A DNA stretch of 64,000 nt from Leptasterias polaris (taxonomy: Eukaryota > Echinodermata > Asteroidea > Forcipulatida > Asteriidae). Both the position numbers and the translations under genes were made by a program. The DNA is taken from assembly GCA_037783415.1 (NCBI GenBank), contig JAZGTN010000089.1:1054001-1118000 (forward strand), written 5' to 3'. A model generated the notes under the pieces. That model worked only from the letters and a program-made list of their open reading frames with translations. It was not told the origin of the DNA and did not search any database. Below are positions 39,168-49,048 of this stretch, piece by piece; position 1 is the first letter of the stretch, and each line of letters starts with the position of its first letter.

Positions 39168-39438
39168 ACTCCAGCGATCAAGTAATCGTTCGGTAGGAAG
39201 TGTCAACCTGAACCCTCTTACTTAATGTCATGAAATCCTTATATATATACAAAATTGTATATAGTTATATATGCTATTAATGTTTGTGTGTAGGTTACTG
39301 GTAGATTGTTATTTAAGTAGATTTTCTCGTTGAAACATTGTTAGAATTGCATTGTGGCTGTAACTTAGTTTATGGATATCGATGGTACAAAACTACAAAG
39401 ATAAAACATGAACAGTCATTCATTGAAGTGAGACACCA

Positions 39439-39637
39439 GGGACCAATGTCATTGAGCTGCTTAAGCAGAAAATATTGCTTAACAACTTTCTGCTTAGCAG
39501 AAATGAGCAGGATACCAGTCACAAATTGTACATGTTACAAGGTAGTTTGGTTGGTTACCTTATTCTGGTAAGCATACATTTGTTGTGCTTAGCTACTGTT
39601 TGTGCTTAAGCAGCTCTATGAAATTTTGCACTGGGCT
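39439..39637. mobile_element. TIR element, family M2, copy in 3' flank
   Basis: GGGACCAATGTCATTGAGCTGC at the left and GCAGCTCTATGAAATTTTGC...GGGC at the right form inverted ends. Interior words match the copy at 33851 in the opposite orientation. Confidence 0.7.
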
Positions 39638-39646
39638 TTAAATGCC

Positions 39647-40045
39647 GTTAAAGGCAAAGTATACCTTTGGTTTTGGAACAATCGATTGATTTAATCCTAT
39701 ATAAATGTAGAAATATACATCAAAACTAATCTGTCAAAATTTCACTTCAAAAGGTGGTCCTGGCTTTTTTGAGATATCGCCGAATAACCGGAGCAAATAT
39801 GTCCACACAGGAAGAATAATCCCTTTAGGAATACACAAGCTGAGAAACATTTCTGACAGAAACGTTGGTCAGATTCACATATTGGGGCATAAAAACTGAT
39901 ATCTTTTTCCATTACCACATAACTTTAAGTGAAATGATTCTCAAAATGCTGTATACTATCGAAAGCTGATGTACTTCTAGCCAAGTATGTTATTGTTGCC
40001 ATTAATTTAAAGAGTGATTACCAAACATGTACCTTCCCTTTAAGA
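39647..40045. mobile_element. TIR element, family M1, copy 3
   Basis: The left end TTAAAGGCAAAGTATACCTT and the right end GATTACCAAACATGTACCTT...CCCTTTAA are inverted matches. The middle differs from the other copies (for example GAGATATCGCCGAATAACCG), so it may be a distinct subfamily. Confidence 0.65.
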
Positions 40046-40125
40046 CGGTAGAGTTTGTAAACTGTTAATCTGTTACTCATTATGGTAGAGCTTCATCTAT
40101 GACAATGCTCAATTTATTTAATAAA

Positions 40126-40657
40126 TATAAATTGTTCATATTGTTGCAGCTTGTAAAAGTAACTGAACAAAGGCTGCCTTCATCTATTTTTTACCATACT
40201 TTTTAAATTCTAAGGCCTTGCCATATTCTTAACAGATTATATTTTAATTCAAGAGGTAGTTCAAAATAGTGTTTTAAAATAAGCCTTTTTTAACCTTGGT
40301 GAAAACTTTCTTAAGCGAAACTCCATACCTAACAGGTTTCTCTTCTAAAATCTTCAAGAGGCCGACTTCTTCAAAGTCTTCCGAATGATAAGCCAAAATG
40401 TAAACTACTTTTGGAAGTAACATCAACGTGCTAGAGCAGTATTTGATATTTATGAATCAATTGTAACGTTTATATTTTTTTATATTTTGTGCAGATTTGT
40501 AGCATAATTGAAAACAAGGATAATGCCTTCAATTTCTCACAACTTTTTACAAGATTGTTTAAATAACAGATTTCTTAATGAGTGATTTATTCAAAACATG
40601 TTTGAGTAGACCAGAAACAGGCCTTGCTGTGTTCATATAATTTAACCAAAACTACAA
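40126..40657 (+). other. Intergenic, nothing recognised
   Basis: AT-rich sequence between the hemicentin 3' end and the repeat complex. Confidence 0.5.
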
Positions 40658-41130
40658 ACGGTAAGCTTTACTGTTCATTCCGTTTGACAATTCATGTTAT
40701 TGTACCTAATACGACAAGCAGTAATCCTTGCTGCCCATTCCTTTTGAAGTTTCGTGTAACTTTAGCAAAAATTATAAGGGGTAAGCCTTGCTGTTCATTC
40801 CTTTTGATCGTTCATGTCATTTAAGCTAAAACAACAAGGGGTAAGCCTTGATGTTCATTCCTTTTAACAAATCATGTTATTGTACCTAACATTATGAAGA
40901 GTAAGCCTTGCTGCCTGCTCCTTTTCAAGTTGCATTAAATTTTAGTCGAAATACCAAACGATAAGCCTTGTTGTCTATTCCTTTTGATGTTTCATGTAAT
41001 TTTAGCCAAATTCACAAGGGGTAAGCCTTGCTGTTCATTCATATTGATATTTAATGTTATTTGAGCCAAAATCACAAGGGTTAAGCCTTGCTGTTCATTC
41101 CTGTTGATGTTTCATGTCATTTCAGTCAAA
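40658..41130 (+). repeat. 60-bp tandem repeat B, left block (about 8 diverged units)
   Basis: Units are spaced 60 bp and centred on GTAAGCCTTGCTGTTCATTC, with a TTTCATGT(A/C)ATTT(T/G)AG(C/T)CAAA half. They are more diverged than the right-hand block at 55246-56400. Confidence 0.85.
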
Positions 41131-41174
41131 TTGTATACTTCCATCCCAAAATTGAAAACTGTTAGTTTAAAAAA

Positions 41175-41360
41175 CACGATGTGTCATGACTGAGCGATTA
41201 AGTGCACCGTACTCAAGCTGTGGTGTTTCTGGTCAGCAGAGTATGGGTTCAGAGTTCTGGTCTTGACACTTGTGTCTTTGAGTGAGAGTCAAGCTATTAT
41301 TGTTTCTTTCTTCGGATGGGATGTAAAGCTGTAGGCCCCGTGTGTTTTGCAATAAGCGTC
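41175..41360 (+). mobile_element. tRNA-Leu-like SINE, diverged (family S2)
   Basis: ATGACTGAGCGATTAAGTGC resembles a leucine-type box A. GGTTCAGAGTTCTG is a decayed box B, followed by GACACTTGTGTCTTTGAGTG. It lies between repeat B and satellite A. Confidence 0.6.
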
Positions 41361-41619
41361 TAACTACACGAAAAATTATTGTTTTCGGGGGACCCCAAGA
41401 CCAATCCACACACAAAGTTTGGAGATAATATGCCAAGTCCTTCATGAGTTATAGTTGACCTCAACATTTTACCTAGAAGTCCAAAAACAAAGGCTTGCAG
41501 GGAATCTGAAGACCATTCCACACACTAAATTGGAGTTGATATTTTTTGTTGAGTGTCTTTTGTTTTAGTCATAGTGACATTGACATTTGGCCTATGGTCC
41601 AAAGGCATATTAGACTTAA
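41361..41619 (+). other. Unassigned spacer
   Basis: Two similar lines (TTTCGGGGGACCCCAAGACCAAT and GGGAATCTGAAGACCATTCC, each followed by ACACA...AGTTTGGA-like or AATTGGA words) suggest an old duplication. No gene signal. Confidence 0.35.
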
Positions 41620-42060
41620 ACCAAATGAGCAATCGACTAAACCAAATGAGCAATTGATTAAACCAAATGAGCAATTGACTAAACCAAATGAGCAATCGAC
41701 TAAACCAAATGAGCAATCGATTAAACCAAATGAGCAATCAATTAAACCAAATGAGCAATCGACTAAACCAAATGAGCAATCGATTAAACCAAATGAGCAA
41801 TCGATTAAACCAAATGAGCAATCGATTAAACCAAATGAGCAATCGATTAAACCAAATGAGCAATCGATTAAACCAAATGAGCAATCGATTAAACCAAATG
41901 AGCAATCGACTAAACCAAATGAGCAATCGACTAAACCAAATGAGCAATCGACTAAACCAAATGAGCAATCGATTAAACCAAATGAGCAATCGACTAAACC
42001 AAATGAGCAATCGATTAAACCAAATGAGCAATCGACTAAATCAAATGAGCAATCGATTAA
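41620..42060 (+). repeat. 21-bp satellite A, block 1 (about 21 units)
   Basis: Unit GAGCAATCGATTAAAC plus CAAAT, with a main T/C variant at the ATT/ACT position. Stop-free in many frames on both strands (EQSIKPN, SNRLNQM and the reverse frames), so the long ORFs are by-products of a 21-base period. The block ends at the LINE insertion. Confidence 0.95.
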
Positions 42061-44878
42061 ATAATAATAATAATAATATTTAAAATTTATATTGCGCCCC
42101 TTACATACAAAATGATCAAAGGCGCAGAACACATGTTAAAAAGCACATAATGGAAGAAAAGGACAAAGAAAAAAGACTGGTCACCAGGCCAGCGCCCAAA
42201 CAAAAGTATGGGGATACGTCTGTCCCGCCAACAGAGAACTAATAGTACTTATTACATAGGCCTATCCCTGCTGGCATCGGTAATGTTTTGACCTTTTCAG
42301 GAGACAGACGCCTTTAACCCTATTTATGCTAAAAATCTAAACTAACTGACAAGGTGACCATAGAAGAAAGACACACTAAAAAGCGGCTTTAAAAAGATAG
42401 GTTTTTATATTACATTTAAAAGAGGTAAGTTTCTGTTCGCTACGTATATGAAACGGTAGCGCATTCCAAAGCTTAGGGGCTGCCACAGAAAAAGCCCTAT
42501 CACCAAATGTAGTCAACATTTTACCAGAAGGATAATCCAAGAAAATACCATTATTCCCTGACCTAAGTTGATATGAAGATACCTTCCGGATGGAAACAAG
42601 ATCCTGTAAATACTTTGGAGAAAGACCATGAAGAGCTTTAAAGGTCAACAAAAGGATTTTAAAATTAATCCTGTACGAAACAGGCAACCAATGTAATTGA
42701 CGAATTATAGGTGTAATGTGTTCAAACCGGTGTGTGTTAGTAACAATTCTGGCTGCAGCGTTTTGAACCCTTTGTAGTTTAGCTATCTGTGACTTTGGCA
42801 GACCATACAAAAGGCCATTACAATAATCAAGACGACTAGTCACAAATGCATGAATTAGTTTTAAAAGAGAGTCTTGTGTTAGGAATTGACTAATGCGTTT
42901 GATGTTGTGAAGATGAAAAAAAGCTGCAGAGCAAGCTTTATTGATGTGGGTGTTCATTGTAAGTTCAGAATCAAACCATGACCCTAAATTACGAACACAT
43001 GTTGTAGGAAAAACTTTAGCATCACCTATCATGATATTGGAAATATTAATTTTCTGCAACTGCTGCTTTGATCCGATGATCAAAAATTCACTCTTAGCAT
43101 CATTAATTAGAAGCCGGTCATGCAACATCCATTGCCTGATGTCACCAATGCAGTCTTCCATTATAGTTACAGCAGCTTGACAAAATTTATCGTCCGGTCT
43201 AAAAGATAAATACAGCTGAGTGTCATCCGCATAACAATGAACATCAGGCAGATGACGCTCAACGATGTCAAACAATTTAGAGGCATAGACAAGGAATAAA
43301 AATGGTCCTAAGCAGGATCCCTGAGGCACACCACAGTTGATGTTAAACTTTTCTGATAAGGTACCCTGAATAGAAACACGTTGACTTCTATCCAACAAAT
43401 AAGATGAAAACCAATCAAGGGCCTTGCCAGTGACTCCAAATTTAGACTGCAGACGTTTCAATAAAATGGCGTGATCAACAGTATCGAACGCTGCACTCAG
43501 GTCTAAAAGGATAAGCAGAATAACATGTTGGGAATTCATCCTCATCAATAAATCATTTTTAACCTTTATAAGAGCCGTCTCTGTACTGTGATGCTTCCGA
43601 TAAGATGATTGGAAAACCGGAAACATAGAATGTTTTGACATGTGACAATAAAGTTGGTCACAAACGGCCCTCTCAGTTAATTTAGAAATAAATTGTAAGT
43701 TACTGATTGGTCGGTAGTTTTCTAATTTCATATCGAGATTGGGTTTTTTAAGTAAAGGGCATATTAAAGCTTCTTTCCAGTCAGTAGGAAATGTACCAGA
43801 TACTAATGATGAATTTATAATGTTGGTAAGTACTGGAAGCAAAACATCCAGGCACTCACCCACAAGGTTAGTAGGCATGGGATCCAGAGCGCATGATCCC
43901 TTAGAAGAATTGACAACAAGCTGTTTTACCTGTGACTCGGTTAATGGTATAAAACTATCAAACAGGATTTTACTGGACATTGTTTCAGATGTAAAAGATA
44001 ACGTTCTGTCAACAGAGGTTGAAACTTCCAAGTCATCAAGTTTAGCATGAATATTAGATATTTTCTGTACAAAAAAGCTACCCATATCATTAGCAAGAGT
44101 CATTTTATCTTTAAAAGGTGGATATAGGACGTCATCACTATGCCCAAGCAGCTTTTTAGATGCTCTAAATAATTTCCTCTGGTCGGAACTATTACTTTCG
44201 ATAAAGTCTTTGTAGAAATTGCAACGAGCTTTATTAAGAAGAAAGGTTACCTTATTTCTTATAAGCTTATATGCTGAAAGATCAGAGGCCATGCTTGTTC
44301 GTCGCCACTTCTTTTCAGCACGTCTCCTCATCCTCAAGGCAGAGTTGATTTCTTGATTAAACCAAGGTAGACGGGGCCTAGCAGTGACCATCTTGGACTT
44401 TAATGGGGCATGTGTGTTAAAGGTACCAGCTAGTGTAGTATTATAGCATTTCGTAAGCTCCTCAAGACCTTGAGGAGTGTCACTGCACAGCCTAGAAGAG
44501 ACTAAGTCACTTTTCAAGCAATTAATATCAATGGATTTAATATCCCTATAAACAATCTGTTTAGCAGGAAAAGAAGACTTGCTTTGTTGCAAATTGCAAA
44601 TAACAGAAAAATGATCAGAAAAAAGGTGGTGAGGTGTTGGGAGGCCGTTAAGAACCATGTCCGATTTCCGGGTAATAACAAGATCTAGTGTGTGACCCAT
44701 CTCATGCGTAGGTTTGTTAACATGTTGCTGGAGACCCATGGATTCAAGAAGTGTTAAAAAACGTAAAGTGTTTGGATCGTCAGAAATGTCAACATGGATA
44801 TTAAAATCTCCAGTTATTAAAACTGGTTCAGAAGATAAAATAATGGATTCTAAATAATCGGCAAAATCAGTGATAAAC
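42061..44878 (-). mobile_element. CR1/L2-like non-LTR retrotransposon, 5' truncated
   Basis: The minus-strand element runs from a truncated endonuclease region (ITGDFNIH at about 44770-44800) through a full reverse transcriptase to a 3' UTR with GGCGCAATATAA and an ATTATTATT tail at 42061-42078. Both sides are satellite A, and CGATTAA at 42054-42060 and 44879-44885 is a candidate 7-bp target-site duplication. It inserted after the satellite array formed. Confidence 0.85.
42376..44877 (-). CDS. LINE ORF2-type polyprotein, 5' partial (endonuclease end plus reverse transcriptase)
   Basis: The frame is open from the truncation point to the stop near 42376; counted from the first Met (44739) it is 787 residues. 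Upstream of that Met the same frame encodes ITGDFNIH of an AP-type endonuclease; HTLDLVIT (residues 16-23) closes that domain. Reverse-transcriptase motifs follow in order: NYRPISNL (341), DLSAAFDTVDH (413-423), GVPQGSCLGP (470) and the catalytic YADD (503-506). The C-terminal PKLWNALPFHIRS is typical of CR1/L2-like elements. No internal stop or frameshift, so the insertion is young or selected recently, but without a complete endonuclease and 5' promoter this copy is probably dead on arrival. Confidence 0.88.
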   Translation of the reverse strand, partial: FITDFADYLESIILSSEPVLITGDFNIHVDISDDPNTLRFLTLLESMGLQQHVNKPTHEMGHTLDLVITRKSDMVLNGLPTPHHLFSDHFSVICNLQQSKSSFPAKQIVYRDIKSIDINCLKSDLVSSRLCSDTPQGLEELTKCYNTTLAGTFNTHAPLKSKMVTARPRLPWFNQEINSALRMRRRAEKKWRRTSMASDLSAYKLIRNKVTFLLNKARCNFYKDFIESNSSDQRKLFRASKKLLGHSDDVLYPPFKDKMTLANDMGSFFVQKISNIHAKLDDLEVSTSVDRTLSFTSETMSSKILFDSFIPLTESQVKQLVVNSSKGSCALDPMPTNLVGECLDVLLPVLTNIINSSLVSGTFPTDWKEALICPLLKKPNLDMKLENYRPISNLQFISKLTERAVCDQLYCHMSKHSMFPVFQSSYRKHHSTETALIKVKNDLLMRMNSQHVILLILLDLSAAFDTVDHAILLKRLQSKFGVTGKALDWFSSYLLDRSQRVSIQGTLSEKFNINCGVPQGSCLGPFLFLVYASKLFDIVERHLPDVHCYADDTQLYLSFRPDDKFCQAAVTIMEDCIGDIRQWMLHDRLLINDAKSEFLIIGSKQQLQKINISNIMIGDAKVFPTTCVRNLGSWFDSELTMNTHINKACSAAFFHLHNIKRISQFLTQDSLLKLIHAFVTSRLDYCNGLLYGLPKSQIAKLQRVQNAAARIVTNTHRFEHITPIIRQLHWLPVSYRINFKILLLTFKALHGLSPKYLQDLVSIRKVSSYQLRSGNNGIFLDYPSGKMLTTFGDRAFSVAAPKLWNALPFHIRSEQKLTSFKCNIKTYLFKAAF

Positions 44879-44885
44879 CGATTAA

Positions 44886-45868
44886 CTGAGCAATCGATTA
44901 AACCAAATGAGCAATCGACTAAATCAAATGAGCAATCGACTAAACCAAATGAGCAATCGATTAAACCAAATGAGCAATCGATTAAACCAAATGAGCAATC
45001 GATTAAACCAAATGAGCAATCGATTAAACCAAATGAGCAATCGATTAAACCAAATGAGCAATCGATTAAACCAAATGAGCAATCGACTAAACCAAATGTG
45101 CAATCGACTAAACCAAGAGCAATCGACTAAACCAAATGAGCAATCGATTAAACAAAATGTGCAATCGACTAAACCAAGAGCAATCGACTAAACCAAATGA
45201 GCAATCGATTAAACAAAATGAGCAATCGATTAAACCAAATGAGCAATCGACTAAACCAAATGAGCAATCGATTAAACCAAATGAGCAATTGACTAAACCA
45301 AATGAGCAATCGACTAAACCAAATGAGCAATTGACTAAACCAAATGAGCAATCGGTTAAACCAAATGAGCAATCGACTAAACCAAATGAGCAATCGATTA
45401 AACCAAATGAGCAATTGACTAAACCAAATGAGCAATCGGTTAAACCAAATGAGCAATCGACTAAATCAAATGAGCAATCGACTAAACCAAATGAGCAATC
45501 GACTAAACCAAATGAGCAATCGACTAAACCAAATGAGCAATCGATTAAACCAAATGAGCAATCGATTAAACCAAATGAGCAATCGATTAAACCAAATGAG
45601 CAATCGATTAAACCAAATGAGCAATCGACTAAACCAAATGAGCAATCGACAAAACCAAATGAGCAATCCAAATGAGCAATCGACTAAATCAAATGAGCAA
45701 TCGACTAAACCAAATGAGCAATCGAATAAACCAAATGAGCAATCGATTAAACCAAATGAGCAATCGACTAAACCAAATGAGCAATCGACTAAACCAAATG
45801 AGCAATTGATTAAACCAAATGAGCAATCGATTAAACCAAATGACCAATCGACTAAACCAAATGAGCAA
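44886..45868 (+). repeat. 21-bp satellite A, block 2 (about 46 units)
   Basis: Continuation of block 1 across the LINE. Contains shortened units (CCAAGAGCAATCGAC at about 45114 and 45174), AAATGTGCAATCG variants and ATTGACT/GGTTAAA variants in a repeated order, indicating higher-order duplication. Confidence 0.95.
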
Positions 45869-48800
45869 ATTTTAACACTTTTAACAAGGAATAAATAAAT
45901 AAAAAGTTATCTGACCTGAGGTTACAAAGAATTTGATTGCACGTTTGTGTTTTTTTTAAAAGAAATGTTAACACTTTTAACAAGGAATAAATAAATAAAA
46001 AGTCTTGTTATCTGACCTGAGGTTACAAAGAATGTAATTGCACGTTTTTTTTTTTTTTAAAGAAATTTTAACACTTTTAACAAGGAATAAATAAATAAAA
46101 AGTCTTGTTATCTGACCTGAGGTTACAAAGAATTTAATTGCACGCTTGTGTTTTTTTTAAAATAAATTTTAACACTTTTAACAAGGAATAAATAAATAAA
46201 AAGTCTTGTTATCTGACCTGAGGTTACAAAGAATGTAATTGCACGTTTGTGTTTTTTTTAAAAGAAATTTTAACACTTTTAACAAGGAATAAAAAAATAA
46301 AAAGTCTTGTTATCTGACCTGAGGTTACAAAGAATGTAATTGCACGTTTGTGTTTTTTTTAAAAGAAATTTTAACACTTTTAACAAGGAATAAATAAATA
46401 AAAAGTCTTGTTATCTGACCTGAGGTTACAAAGAATTTAATTGCACGCTTGTGTTTTTTTTAAAAGAAATTTTAACACTTTTAACAAGGAATAAATAAAT
46501 AAAAAGTCTTGTTATCTGACCTGAGGTTACAAAGAATGTAATTGCACGTTTGGTTTTTTTAAAAGAAATTTTAACACTTTTAACAAGGAATAAATAAATA
46601 AAAAGTCTTGTTATCTGACCTGAGGTTACAAAGAATGTAATTGCACGTTTGTTTGTTTTTTAAAAGAAATTTTAACACTTTTAACAAGGAATAAATAAAT
46701 AAAAAGTCTTGTTATCTGACCTGAGGTTACAAAGAATGTAATTGCACGTTTGGTTTTTTTAAAAGAAATTTTAACACTTTTAACAAGGAATAAATAAATA
46801 AAAAGTCTTGTTATCTGACCTGAGGTTACAAACAATTTGATTGTACGCTTTTTTTTTTAACAGAAATTTTAACACTTTTAACAAGGAATAAATAAATAAA
46901 AAGTCTTGTTATCTGACCTGAGGTTACAAAGAATGTAATTGCACGTTTGTGTTTTTTTTTAAAGAAATTTTAACACTTTTAACAAGGAATAAATAAATAA
47001 AAAGTCTTGTTATCTGACCTGAGGTTACAAAGAATGTAATTGCACGTTTGTGTTTTTTTTAAAAGAAATTTTAACACTTTTAACAAGGAATAAATAAATA
47101 AAAAGTCTTGTTATCTGACCTGAGGTTACAAAGAATGTAATTGCACGCTTTTTTTTTTAAAAGAAATTTTAACACTTTTAACAAGGAATAAATAAATAAA
47201 AAGTCTTGTTATCTGACATGAGGTTACAAAGAATTTAATTGTACGCTTTTTTTTTTTAACAGAAATTTTAACACTTTTAACAAGGAATAAATAAATAAAA
47301 AGTCTTGTTATCTGACCTGAGGTTACAAAGAATGTAATTGCACGTTTGTGTTTTTTTAAAAGAAATTTTAACACTTTTAACAAGGAATAAATAAATAAAA
47401 AGTCTTGTTATCTGACCTGAGGTTACAAAGAATGTAATTGCACGTTTGTGTTTTTTTTTAAAGAAATTTTAACACTTTTAACAAGGAATAAATAAATAAA
47501 AAGTCTTGTTATCTGACCTGAGGTTACAAAGAATTTAATTGCACGTTTGTGTTTTTTTTAACAGAAATTTTAACACTTTTAACAAGGAATAAATAAATAA
47601 AAAGTCTTGTTATCTGACCTGAGGTTACAAAGAATGTGATTGCACGTTTGTGTTTTTTTTAAAAGAAATTTTAACACTTTTAACAAGGAATAAATAAATA
47701 AAAAGTCTTGTTATCTGACCTGAGGTTACAAAGAATGTAATTGCACGTTTGTGTTTTTTTTAAAAGAAATTTTAACACTTTTAACAAGGAATAAATAAAT
47801 AAAAAGTCTTGTTACCTGACCTGAGGTTACAAAGAATTTAATTGCACGTTTGTGTTTTTTTTAAAAGAAATTTTAACACTTTTAACAAGGAATAAATAAA
47901 TAAAAAGTCTTGTTATCTGACCTGAGGTTACAAAGAATGTGATTGCACGTTTGTGTTTTTTTTTTAAGAAATTTTAACACTTTTAACAAGGAATAAATAA
48001 ATAAAAAGTCTTGTTATCTGACCTGAGGTTACAAAGAATTTAATTGCACGTTTGTGTTTTTTTTTAAAGAAATTTTAACACTTTTAACAAGGAATAAATA
48101 AATAAAAAGTCTTGTTATCTGACCTGAGGTTACAAAGAATGTGATTGCACGTTTTTTTTTTTTTTTAAAGAAATTTTAACACTTTTAACAAGGAATAAAT
48201 AAATAAAAAGTCTTGTTATCTGACCTGAGGTTACAAAGAATTTAATTGCACGTTTGTGTTTTTTTTTAAAGAAATTTTAACACTTTTAACAAGGAATAAA
48301 TAAATAAAAAGTCTTGTTATCTGACCTGAGGTTACAAAGAATGTGATTGCACGTTTGTGTTTTTTTTAAAAGAAATTTTAACACTTTTAACAAGGAATAA
48401 ATAAATAAAAAGTCTTGTTATCTGACCTGAGGTTACAAAGAATGTGATTGCACGTTTGTTTTTTTTTTAAAAGAAATTTTAACACTTTTAACAAGGAATA
48501 AAAAAATAAAAAGTCTTGTTATCTGACCTGAGGTTACAAAGAATGTAATTGCACGTTTGTGTTTTTTTTTAAAGAAATTTTAACACTTTTAACAAGGAAT
48601 AAATAAATAAAAAGTCTTGTTATCTGACCTGAGGTTACAAAGAATGTAATTGCACGTTTGTGTTTTTTTTAAAAGAAATTTTTACACTTTTAACAAGGAA
48701 TAAATAAATAAAAAGTCTTGTTATCTGACCTGAGGTTACAAAGAATTTGATTGCACGCTTGTGGTTTTTTTAAAAGAAATTTTAACACTTTTAACAAGGA

Positions 48801-49048
48801 ATAAATAAATAAAAAGTCTTGTTATCTGACCTGAGGTTACAAAGAATGTAATTGCACGTTTGTTTGTTTTTTAAGAATTTTTAACACTTTTAACAAGGAA
48901 TAAAAGTCTTGTTATCTGACCTGAGGTTACAAAGAATGTAATTGCACGCTTTTGGTTTTTTTTAAAATAAATTTTAACACTTTTAACAAGGAATAAATAA
49001 ATAAAAAGTCTTGTTATCTGACCTGAGGTTACAAAGAATTTAATTGCA
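45868..49048 (+). repeat. 100-bp satellite C, about 32 units
   Basis: Highly homogeneous tandem array with unit landmarks TTAACACTTTTAACAAGGAA, AGTCTTGTTATCTGACCTGA, GGTTACAAAGAATGTAATTG and a variable poly-T stretch of about 7-15. Each unit contains TAACAAG and CTTGTTA as an inverted pair around an AATAAATAAATAAA loop. The array is embedded in satellite A on both sides, with a clean right junction at about 49049. Confidence 0.95.

Larger units (their letters stand above)
39168..40125 (+). other. Probable 3' UTR with candidate poly(A) signal at 40120
   Basis: An AATAAA at 40120-40125 is the first canonical poly(A) signal I see after the stop. If used, the 3' UTR is about 0.95 kb and includes two TIR elements (39439 and 39647). 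An earlier non-canonical signal cannot be excluded. Confidence 0.4.

Noticed and set aside
45890..48910. Repeated AATAAA words as poly(A) sites
   Set aside because: They are part of every satellite C unit and lie far from any gene end.
45868..49048. CRISPR-like array of about 100-bp period
   Set aside because: The whole unit is repeated with no unique spacers, and the genome is eukaryotic.
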